From Methylocystis bryophila (GTDB lineage: Bacteria > Pseudomonadota > Alphaproteobacteria > Rhizobiales > Beijerinckiaceae): 64,000 bases of DNA. The first letter of the stretch is position 1; every line of letters begins with the position of its first letter. The translations under genes were made by a program, and so were the position numbers. The stretch spans positions 1,178,001-1,242,000 of the forward strand of contig NZ_AP027149.1 in NCBI RefSeq assembly GCF_027925445.1. Direction: 5' to 3'. This document shows positions 52,547-59,191 of this stretch, in pieces. The notes under the pieces were generated by a model that was given only the letters and a program-made list of their open reading frames with translations, was not told the origin of the DNA and searched no databases.

Positions 52547-52567
52547 CCTCGTCAACGCAAGACGAGG
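52547..52567. promoter_or_regulatory. Hairpin just upstream of the excisionase-like gene
   Basis: CCTCGTC, AACGCAA, GACGAGG: perfect 7-bp arms ending five bases before ATG 52573. It lacks a T tract, so it is more likely a protein site or a translation-control hairpin than a terminator. Confidence 0.5.
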
Positions 52568-52572
52568 CTAAC

Positions 52573-52857
52573 ATGCTGCAAAAAGCTGCTCCAATCTTCC
52601 CCACGCCGTTTCGTCGCGGCGGTCGCCTCTTATTCGCGCGCAGTCAGGTGGAGGCTTACAAGGCCCGCGTGCTCGAGATCGCGCACGGCGCATCGGCGCC
52701 GCCGCGAGAGATTGCCCCCGTCGAAACCTTCGTTTCAGCCGAAGAGGTCGCGCGCGAGCTTGGGATGGCTCGCCGCACGATTGGCCGGCTCGTCGCTGGT
52801 CGCGAGATTCCCGAGGTGAACCTCCATGGCGACGCCGAAAAAGGGGGATCCGCATGA
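52573..52857 (+). CDS. Excisionase-like helix-turn-helix protein
   Basis: A 94-residue protein. Residues 51-80 form a MerR/Xis-type helix-turn-helix (FVSAEEVARELGMARRTIGRLVAGREIPEV, in part), where the residues after the second helix read GREIP, as in excisionase-family DNA-binding proteins. The preceding half is basic with no clear fold. A role in excision or in regulation of the element is inferred from the motif and from its place two genes after the integrase. It overlaps the next gene as ATGA. Confidence 0.65.
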   Translation: MLQKAAPIFPTPFRRGGRLLFARSQVEAYKARVLEIAHGASAPPREIAPVETFVSAEEVARELGMARRTIGRLVAGREIPEVNLHGDAEKGGSA

Positions 52858-53153
52858 CGACGCGTCCCGCGCCGGAAGCGTCCGACGCCGAAATATTCCA
52901 CGTCAAGGCCCTGATCGGCGAATGCACGCTTGCACGCGGGCGCGGCGGGGAAGTCCTGGTCGAAGCGCCGATCGCCACGGGCGCGCGAGTGAGCTGGCGA
53001 TTGCGCTCGCCCATAGTCAAGCGATGGATTGCAGGGAAATTGCACGCGCGCGGCCTTCCGCCGATCGGCGACGCCGCGCTCGACGAGATTTTCGATCTTC
53101 TTGAAAGGGCGGCGCTCGATGGCGCGATCTCCATCTCCGCGAGGCGCTCTTGA
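52854..53153 (+). CDS. Small phage-type protein of unknown function
   Basis: A 99-residue protein with a mixed alpha/beta pattern (IFHVKALIGECTLARGRGGEVLVEAPIATGARVSWRLRS, in part). Not recognised. It starts at an ATGA overlap with the excisionase-like gene and ends in a TTGA overlap with the DUF1376 gene, so it is clearly part of the early operon. Confidence 0.55.
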   Translation: MTTRPAPEASDAEIFHVKALIGECTLARGRGGEVLVEAPIATGARVSWRLRSPIVKRWIAGKLHARGLPPIGDAALDEIFDLLERAALDGAISISARRS

Positions 53154-54142
53154 AGGGCTGGATGCCCCTCTACATCGCCGATTACCGGGCGGACACGATG
53201 CGTCTCTCGACGCTCGAGCACGGCGTCTATCTGCTGTTGATTATGGAGTATTGGGACAAAGGCTCACTTCCCGACGATGACGCCCAGCTCGCGGAGATCG
53301 CCGGCCTCTCCGACAAAGATTGGATCCGCATTCGAGACCGGATCCGACGCTTTTTCCACAGCGGCTGGAAGCATAAGCGGATTGAGGCCGAGCTAGCGAA
53401 GGCCGCCGACCTTTCTTCGAAGCGAAAAGCAAGCGCAGAGCAGCGATGGGCCAATCGGGGAGCTGATACGCATGAATCCGTCGCAAATCCAGCGCCTTCG
53501 CGATCTCGCGCCGATGCAAATGCATTGCATTTGCAATCCGAAAGCAATGCAAATGCAATGCAAACGCAGTGCAAAACCGATGCAATCGGTATGCATCGCG
53601 CGCGCGCGGTACAGTCACAATCACAGTCTTCTCTACGAGAAGACAAACGCGCGCGAGATGGGGCCTTTCAGCAATTCTGGACCTCTTGGCCCCACAAGGT
53701 GGGCAAGCCAACGGCGGAGCGCGCCTTCGCGAAGTGCTGGCGAGAGCTTCCCGCGATCCTCGCCGGGCTCGATCGCTACGTCCGCGCCAAGCCGCCGCAC
53801 CAGGCATGGCTGAACCCGGCGACCTTCCTCAACCAGCGCCGCTGGGAGGATGAGCCCGGCGCCATCTCGGGCGCCGGCCCGCCCCGCCGAGGCGACGCAC
53901 TGGCACAGGAATTGGCGGAGATTTATCGGCAAGAGGCCGAAGATGGCGAACGATATGGCGCTGAGGCGCAAGGCGGTCTTGGAGATGTTCTGCGGCTGGC
54001 CGAGCCTCCAATGGTCGACCGAGAAGATGGCCCTAACAGTCTCGGCCTTCCTACAGGACACTGCGATATTCCCCATGGGCGTGCTGGCCAAGGCGTGCTC
54101 GAACCTGCGTCGCCGTCAAGGCTACCCCCCGTCGAGCGGTGA
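53150..54142 (+). CDS. DUF1376 (YdaU-like) phage replication protein
   Basis: A 330-residue protein. Residues 5-85 are the DUF1376 domain (MPLYIADYRADTMRLSTLEHGVYLLLIMEYW, in part; then LAEIAGLSDKDWIRIRDRI), found in phage replication-region proteins. A linker rich in Asn/Ala/Gln (about 120-150) is encoded by a phased TGCAA repeat array. A second domain (FQQFWTSWPHKVGKPTAERAFAKCWREL, in part) near 170-230 is common in phage replication initiators or loaders. The start is TTG 53150 or ATG 53162. The last 65 codons overlap another gene in a different frame and look poorly conserved, so the functional end may be earlier. Confidence 0.8.
   Translation: MKGWMPLYIADYRADTMRLSTLEHGVYLLLIMEYWDKGSLPDDDAQLAEIAGLSDKDWIRIRDRIRRFFHSGWKHKRIEAELAKAADLSSKRKASAEQRWANRGADTHESVANPAPSRSRADANALHLQSESNANAMQTQCKTDAIGMHRARAVQSQSQSSLREDKRARDGAFQQFWTSWPHKVGKPTAERAFAKCWRELPAILAGLDRYVRAKPPHQAWLNPATFLNQRRWEDEPGAISGAGPPRRGDALAQELAEIYRQEAEDGERYGAEAQGGLGDVLRLAEPPMVDREDGPNSLGLPTGHCDIPHGRAGQGVLEPASPSRLPPVER
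53513..53597 (+). repeat. Phased 11-bp TGCAA array inside the DUF1376 gene, candidate origin
   Basis: Units begin at 53513 (GATGCAAA), 53524 (ATTGCATT), 53535 (AATCCGAA, degenerate), 53546 (AATGCAAA), 53557 (AATGCAAA), 53568 (AGTGCAAA), 53579 (GATGCAAT) and 53590 (TATGCATC), exactly 11 bp apart. The first two also form a 21-bp palindrome with TGCAAATGCA arms (53515-53535). Eleven is not a multiple of three, so the period belongs to the DNA, not to the protein. Iterons inside a replication gene recall the lambda O origin. CG-rich alternating sequence (CGCGCGCGCG) follows. Confidence 0.7.
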
Positions 54143-54347
54143 CCTTGTCGCCGAATGCGGGAGGGTTGCCCATGAGCAGGCCCGGGCCCGCGCCGCCACA
54201 AACCCGCGCCTCCCGCGCAGGCCACGCGGCGTCGACGCTGTCCCTGCTGCAGAAAGGGACGCGGTCCGCGCCAGGATACAGGCTGAGGTCGACGACTGCC
54301 TGCGACAGCTCCGCGCGCCGCTCGTGGCGCTGGGGGGGCGACGATGA
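53943..54347 (+). CDS. Phage replication-region protein overlapping the DUF1376 frame
   Basis: A 134-residue protein in another frame from the DUF1376 gene, overlapping its last 200 bp. MANDMALRRKAVLEMFCGWPSLQWSTEKMALTVSAFLQDTAIFPMGVLAKACSNLRRRQGYPPSSGDLV (in part) has the amphipathic pattern and the YPPSSGDL motif of small phage replication-loader-type proteins. Its codon pattern in the overlap looks better than that of the DUF1376 frame. A 36-codon frame (54344-54454) continues after an ATGA overlap but is too short to judge. Confidence 0.6.
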   Translation: MANDMALRRKAVLEMFCGWPSLQWSTEKMALTVSAFLQDTAIFPMGVLAKACSNLRRRQGYPPSSGDLVAECGRVAHEQARARAATNPRLPRRPRGVDAVPAAERDAVRARIQAEVDDCLRQLRAPLVALGGRR

Positions 54348-54550
54348 CAGGACGCCTGCCTCTAGCGCGGGACGCGGGGACCTCCCGGAAGGTCGCGGGT
54401 CCTTCCCGGGCCTCCCGTCATCGGCGGGCCGGGGGGCATTCGCGAAAAAGCTAGTATCTGCAAGCTGAAACAGAGTTGTGCGGGTTGGTTGTTTCCGTGG
54501 GCTTGCGGTTGTGTGGAGTAAAGAAACCACATCTATTCAGGTTAGCGGCG

Positions 54551-54847
54551 ATGAATGAACTTGAGCAAAGGGCCGATGAGCTTCGTATGATCTCTGCGAG
54601 ACTTTCGGAGATCGCCGCCGAGCTTCGCCTCTCCGGCGATGGATCTTCTCCGGCTCCCGCGCGCCCGCTCAATAGCGGCGAAGCGATGCGGCTGACCAGA
54701 TGGTCGCACTCCAAATTGACGCGCCTCGCCCGCGCGCGGCCCGACATTGCTTGGAAAACGCAAAGCGGCGGCTGGCTCTTCGATCGCGCGGGCCTGTTGG
54801 CCTACGTGCGCACGCCGAGAGACGCTCACTCGCTTGTGGAAAAGTGA
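54551..54847 (+). CDS. Small protein with a coiled coil and DNA-binding-like C terminus
   Basis: A 98-residue protein. Residues 1-30 are a leucine-rich coiled coil (LEQRADELRMISARLSEIAAELRL, in part); residues 45-90 (MRLTRWSHSKLTRLARARPDIAWKTQSGGWLFDRAGLLAYV, in part) read like a MerR/excisionase-type winged helix in which a residue-rich strand replaces the wing. A regulatory role is plausible. Its stop lies in a 20-bp tandem repeat. Confidence 0.55.
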   Translation: MNELEQRADELRMISARLSEIAAELRLSGDGSSPAPARPLNSGEAMRLTRWSHSKLTRLARARPDIAWKTQSGGWLFDRAGLLAYVRTPRDAHSLVEK

Positions 54848-54885
54848 CGCGCTGGCGATTTTGGCGACGCGCTGGCGATTTTGGC
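54846..54885 (+). repeat. Perfect 20-bp tandem duplication
   Basis: GACGCGCTGGCGATTTTGGC occurs twice in a row, beginning in the stop codon of the preceding gene. Either a recent slippage event or a pair of protein-binding sites. Confidence 0.8.
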
Positions 54886-55002
54886 GAGTGCGTTCGGCGC
54901 GGGGCGGGGCGATGTTTGGCGAGTCGATGGAGGTGGAGCGGTCACATGGGCGGAATCGTTTTTAAGGTCGGCTTCCCGGCGCTGAACACGGGAATTTGAA
55001 AA

Positions 55003-56004
55003 ATGGTCGAGGTGAATTCGTTCTACATGGCCACCGTTGGCGAAGCGCGCGGCGCGACTCAGGCTTATCCGCCAGAGCACTACCGCAGCCAAGCGGAGGT
55101 CTTGCGCAAGCAGACAAATCTCGCCGCGCGGCTCCCCGAAGGCCGCCCGCGCGAAAAGTTTACGCGCCTCGAGGAGCTCATCGCCGAGCGCCACGCGCTT
55201 CACGACCTGCTGCAGCGCCGCTTCGAAGAAGCGCGCGAGCTGAAGCAGGCGCAGGCGCTGCGCGTGCGAGAGTTCGAGCTGCAGCCCGTGACAGGCGACG
55301 GCGCCCTCACCGTTGAGCGAGCGGAGCTGGCTCGCCTTGCGGCCGAAGTAGCGCCGGTTGCCGAGCGAAGGGCGGAAGCGTGGAAAAAACACGAGCCCGA
55401 GGTCGCGCTCTTCGCCCGGACGCGCGATTACGTGCGCGACCAGGCACAGGACCTTGCGCCCTTCGATGCGCCGCCGGCGCCGCCGCTCGCGCCGGGCGAA
55501 AGCCATGCCGACGCTATCGACGCAGCGCGCGCCGAGGTCTTCGCGATAAGGGGAAAGCTTCAAGATATTGATTTCGCGCCCTATCCGAGTGACTGGTGCA
55601 AGCAGCGCGCGCGGGCGCAGATCGACGCGCTCGCCGAACGTGGGCGTGTGAACGTGTCGCCGAGTGTCGACACCGGCGCGCCGGCGATCTTTCCGGGGCT
55701 TTCTTTTCGCGAGGTTGATAAGGAAATTCCCGACGGCCTGGCCCTCGTCGCCTGGCTGCACCGCGATGCATTGATTGCCCGCGTCGAGCGGGAGATCGAC
55801 GAGAATTCCGACGACCGGTCGGCGCTGGACCCGGGCCAGCGCAAATCCCTCCGCGCCGAGCTGGAGGCAGCTCTCTTGGCCGCAGAGCGCATCGAGGAAG
55901 CGGCGATCGTCGCGGCCGAAGCGGCTGGCGTTCTGATCGTCCGGCGCGCCGACGCGGACATCCGCAGTTTTCTGGAAATTTCGGGCCCGGCGCCGCGACG
56001 CTAA
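55003..56004 (+). CDS. Helical phage-type protein of unknown function
   Basis: A 333-residue, strongly charged helical protein (long Ala/Glu/Arg stretches such as RLEELIAERHALHDLLQRRF and ERREAW-like segments) with Pro-rich breaks near 150-165. No signal peptide or membrane helix. I do not recognise a family; position before head-related genes suggests a structural or scaffold role, but that is a guess. It has only a weak ribosome binding site. Confidence 0.6.
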   Translation: MVEVNSFYMATVGEARGATQAYPPEHYRSQAEVLRKQTNLAARLPEGRPREKFTRLEELIAERHALHDLLQRRFEEARELKQAQALRVREFELQPVTGDGALTVERAELARLAAEVAPVAERRAEAWKKHEPEVALFARTRDYVRDQAQDLAPFDAPPAPPLAPGESHADAIDAARAEVFAIRGKLQDIDFAPYPSDWCKQRARAQIDALAERGRVNVSPSVDTGAPAIFPGLSFREVDKEIPDGLALVAWLHRDALIARVEREIDENSDDRSALDPGQRKSLRAELEAALLAAERIEEAAIVAAEAAGVLIVRRADADIRSFLEISGPAPRR

Positions 56005-56014
56005 GGAGCACACC

Positions 56015-56476
56015 ATGCCGTCAAGCGAGGTAACTTGGAACGATGCGGCGGATATGATGAAGCGGGCGGAGGCGCGGGGGAAGTCCGACGAACGCCGACG
56101 CATCAGAGCAATACTCTGCTGCGCAGAGGCGGAGGACCGCCAACGCTTCGCCCGCCACCTGGCCTTTGATACGACCTTCAACGCGGGGGAGGCCAGGGGC
56201 TTTCTCGCAAATACGCCTAAGGAGGAAGTCTCGCGGCGTGATCGGCAGAGCCTGCCGCCCTTCGTCCCGAACGCGACTCCTACGCCATGCCCCGTGCCGG
56301 TCGCCCTCGCCGCTCCTCGGCCCGCCGCAGCGCCTGGAGCGCCGCAAGCGCCCGCGCCGCCGCGCGAGCCTGCGTCCTTGCAAGGCGCGAAGGGCTGGGA
56401 GGAGATTATTTCGAGAGTCAACGGGAAGAACGCTGGGGTTATCGCGCCTTGCGTGAGAGGGGGGCGTCATGGTTGA
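56015..56476 (+). CDS. Stand-alone domain resembling the tail of phage head proteases
   Basis: A 153-residue protein. Residues 20-70 (DERRRIRAILCCAEAEDRQRFARHLAFDTTFNAGEARGFLANTP, in part) match the small ERI.AIL..EA.GR..LA..LAF.T..s..eA...L...P unit often seen at the C terminus of S49/ClpP-type phage head proteases and in loose copies elsewhere in phages. A Pro/Ala linker follows, then GWEEIISRVNGKN. There is no protease domain before it. AAGGAG precedes the ATG. It overlaps its paralogue downstream by 8 bp. Confidence 0.6.
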   Translation: MPSSEVTWNDAADMMKRAEARGKSDERRRIRAILCCAEAEDRQRFARHLAFDTTFNAGEARGFLANTPKEEVSRRDRQSLPPFVPNATPTPCPVPVALAAPRPAAAPGAPQAPAPPREPASLQGAKGWEEIISRVNGKNAGVIAPCVRGGRHG

Positions 56477-56840
56477 CGGAAACCAGGGCGCCCTTGAGCG
56501 CGCGCGGATCGTCGACATCCTGAGCTGCGAAGAGGCGAAGGGTCGCGAGTCTCTCGCGCAATTTCTGGCGTTGAAAACGCGCGTCACCGTCGACGACGCC
56601 AGGACCGCGCTCGCCGCCGCCGCGCTCGCCCCGCAAGCCGCGCCGCCGAAGCCCCGCGAGCGGCTGCTTGCAACATACGCGGCGCGTCATCCCGAAATCA
56701 TGAATGCGCGAATTTCGGCTTTTGATCCGCGCGAGCATCTATCGCCTCCGGCGGATGGCGCGCCGCCAGCGGGCGCGCCCTGGGAAAAAATCATCGCCAA
56801 GGCTTGCGCCGAGGCTGGCGTCAAACCGCGCCGCGGCTAG
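56469..56840 (+). CDS. Second stand-alone head-protease-tail-like protein
   Basis: A 123-residue paralogue of the preceding gene: ERARIVDILSCEEAKGRESLAQFLALKTRVTVDDARTALAAA (in part) carries the same unit, and the C-terminal PWEKIIAKACAEAG parallels GWEEIISRVNG. The pair arose by tandem duplication with a Pro/Ala linker in each. Function unknown; possibly decoys, scaffolds or regulators of a helper's protease (speculation). Confidence 0.6.
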   Translation: MVDGNQGALERARIVDILSCEEAKGRESLAQFLALKTRVTVDDARTALAAAALAPQAAPPKPRERLLATYAARHPEIMNARISAFDPREHLSPPADGAPPAGAPWEKIIAKACAEAGVKPRRG

Positions 56841-56879
56841 GCCGCGCTGATGCAATTCCAAAAGCAGGAGACCAATAAA

Positions 56880-57224
56880 ATGCCTCAGCCCGGTTACAGC
56901 CTCTCGGAGTGTCGGACCTCGCGACGACATGTGCTCTTCGCCGCTGGCGTCGCCGCCGCGGCGGGAACCGTGCTCGGCGTGAAAGCCGAGGGCAACATCT
57001 ACTGGCCCCTCACTCCCGAAGCGAGTGACGGCACGCAAACCCCGTCCGCGATTCTCTTCGATGAAGTCGCGCCCACACTCTCGCCGAGGGTTGTCACGGT
57101 TTCAATAAACATAGTGGCGAATCGTGCGGCGCTCATATGGCCGCCCGGCGTGACGGCGGAGCAAATCTCGACGTTCGAAACACAGCTCGCCTCGGTGGCG
57201 AATATCGCTGTGCGCGACGCATAG
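56880..57224 (+). CDS. Phage head decoration protein (lambda gpD type)
   Basis: A 114-residue protein: SRRHVLFAAGVAAAAGTVLGVKAEGNIYWPL, DGTQTPSAILFDEVAPTL, VTVSINIVANRAALIWPPGVTAEQISTFETQL and a final IAVRDA, each in part, follow the order of lambda D-like proteins that trimerise on the mature capsid surface. AGGAG lies ahead of ATG 56880; the in-frame codon at 56850 is rejected. Normally this gene sits between the head protease and major capsid genes; here neither is present. Confidence 0.78.
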   Translation: MPQPGYSLSECRTSRRHVLFAAGVAAAAGTVLGVKAEGNIYWPLTPEASDGTQTPSAILFDEVAPTLSPRVVTVSINIVANRAALIWPPGVTAEQISTFETQLASVANIAVRDA

Positions 57225-57409
57225 CGCGCAATGAATTCCCGCGCGCGAGGGCGATAACTCGCACGCGGGCGCAGCCGGCGGTTTGCTCCTTTCCCGCCGG
57301 CCGCAAACACAATGCCTTCGCGGCGCGGGACTCCACGCGCCGTGGAGGAGCGGCCGGCGACGCCGGAACCGTCGCCGGCCGCAACGCAACGAAAGCAAAT
57401 GGAAACGTT

Positions 57410-59191
57410 ATGGCTACAGTCCTGCAAGCCAAGGCCGTCATTGAGGCCGAAGACCGCACAGGCGCCGTCTTCGCCAAGCTCGGCGAGAAGATCGACGCGA
57501 TCTCGGCCAAGGCCGCGAAGATTTCGCCGACGGTCGACAAGATGTCGACGCCGAGCGTCGAGCGCCTCGGCGCGCTGGCGAAAACCGAGAACGCCATCTC
57601 GCGCGCCACGGTTGGCCTGGCCGCCTTCGCCGCCGGCCTCGCCGGCGTCGAGAGCGCTGCCGGCGCCGCGACGGCCTCCATCCACGCCGCCGCCGCGCGT
57701 CTGCACGAGGTTGAGCGCATGAAGAGCGCGGGCATGTCGGGTGCCGAAATCAGCGAAGCGCGAGAAAAGGCCGCCGAGTTGCACACGCAAATGCCCTCGC
57801 TCGGCACGACGGATCTGCTGCATATGTTTCGGAACCAACGCAGCGTTGTCGGCGGGACGGAAGAGGTGAAGGAGATCATCGACGACGTCGCAAAGCTCCG
57901 CGTCATCGCGCAGGCGGCTCGGCCCGGCGAGGATGTGAGCGAGGATCTCGACAAGCTCGTCAAGGGCATGGAGATTCGAGGCGCGACGCAAAACCGCCCA
58001 GAGTTTCATCGGATGATGAACGGCATCGCCAAAGGCCTCAATGCCTTCGGCGACACGCTAAAACCCGAGCAATATTACGAGATGTTCAAATATGGGCGTC
58101 AGGCCACGCCCGGACTCTCTGAAGATTTTATTTTGTCGACCGCGCCCACGCTGGCGCAGGAATTGGGCGGCAGTTCCTACGGTAAGGCGATCTCGGCCTT
58201 TAACGCCGCGATGGTCGGCGGGGTTATGAAGCACTCCGCGCTCGGCGAGTTCGAAAGGCTCGGCCTCGTCGCACCCGGAGATCTCGACCGCACGAAAACC
58301 GGAGAAGCAAAGGGCCTCAAACCCGGCGCGCATTTCAAGGGGTGGAGGCTCGCTCAGAGCAATCCCAACGAATACGTAAAGCAATATCTAGTGCCCGCCA
58401 TGCAAGAGCACGGCATCACGAGCCGCGAGGACGTGCTCGCCGAGATCCCGCGGCTCTATCAAAACCAGATGGCCGGGCAGATGGTCGGCTTGCTCGCGAC
58501 GCAGCAGAGCCGCATCAACAAGGACAGACAGCTCTACCTGGGCGCGCAAGGAATGGAAGCCGCCGATCGCATCTCGCGTGAAGATCCGCTCGTCGTCTGG
58601 CAAGGCCTGAAAACCTCGCTCGAATCGCTCGGCGGCACGATGTTCCAAGGTCTAGTCAGGGACTTTAACGAGCCCATTTTTGCCTTCTCACAGTCGATCG
58701 CGCGTTTCGATGCGGCTGTGTCGAAATCCGCCACGGTGTGGGAAGGCGTCAACGCCGCGCTTTACGAAATGTGGGGCAAGCGGCGCGAGCGCGAGGCGCG
58801 TGAGAGCTTCAGCGAGCCCGCCTCAAACGTCTTCGACCGCATGCGGCGCCCTTATGGGCCTCCGATGCGCGCCCTACCGTCGCCGAGCGCCTATCTCGAT
58901 CTCGCGCGCGGTCGCGGGCCAAATATTTCTTATGCTCCCGTGACGAACGTCTGGCACGACTCGGCCGGCCACTACACCGGCGGTCTCGCGGCCTTCGGCG
59001 GAACGATCGGCGCGAAGCCTCAAGAGGTCGAGCTCAAGGGGGTCGCGGATATCGTCTCGCGCATCGAGATCGTGCACGACGCCGAGATTATCGTGAACAA
59101 GGTGCTCGAGCAAATCACCGCGCGCGGCAATCTGCGCGCCGACACGGGCCGCAGCATGCCCGAGGCCTCTCCCGGCGCGGCCTTCGGCTGA
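57410..59191 (+). CDS. Tail tape-measure-like phage protein
   Basis: A 593-residue protein. The N-terminal AKAVIEAEDRTGAVFAKLGEKIDAISAKA (in part) and the following long helix are typical of tape-measure proteins; a hydrophobic Ala/Gly segment (VGLAAFAAGLAGVESAAGAATASI) follows near 70-93. The middle (120-430) is helical (DLLHMFRNQRSVVGG, KYGRQATPGLSEDFILSTAPTLAQELG). It is short for a tape measure and has no peptidase domain. I use ATG 57410; the frame is open to 57137 without support. Its stop overlaps the next gene by one base. Confidence 0.7.
   Translation: MATVLQAKAVIEAEDRTGAVFAKLGEKIDAISAKAAKISPTVDKMSTPSVERLGALAKTENAISRATVGLAAFAAGLAGVESAAGAATASIHAAAARLHEVERMKSAGMSGAEISEAREKAAELHTQMPSLGTTDLLHMFRNQRSVVGGTEEVKEIIDDVAKLRVIAQAARPGEDVSEDLDKLVKGMEIRGATQNRPEFHRMMNGIAKGLNAFGDTLKPEQYYEMFKYGRQATPGLSEDFILSTAPTLAQELGGSSYGKAISAFNAAMVGGVMKHSALGEFERLGLVAPGDLDRTKTGEAKGLKPGAHFKGWRLAQSNPNEYVKQYLVPAMQEHGITSREDVLAEIPRLYQNQMAGQMVGLLATQQSRINKDRQLYLGAQGMEAADRISREDPLVVWQGLKTSLESLGGTMFQGLVRDFNEPIFAFSQSIARFDAAVSKSATVWEGVNAALYEMWGKRREREARESFSEPASNVFDRMRRPYGPPMRALPSPSAYLDLARGRGPNISYAPVTNVWHDSAGHYTGGLAAFGGTIGAKPQEVELKGVADIVSRIEIVHDAEIIVNKVLEQITARGNLRADTGRSMPEASPGAAFG

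Noticed and set aside
54344..54454. 36-codon gene after an ATGA overlap
   Set aside because: Arg/Gly/Pro-rich with no structure; too short to support, though the overlap is noted under the upstream gene.
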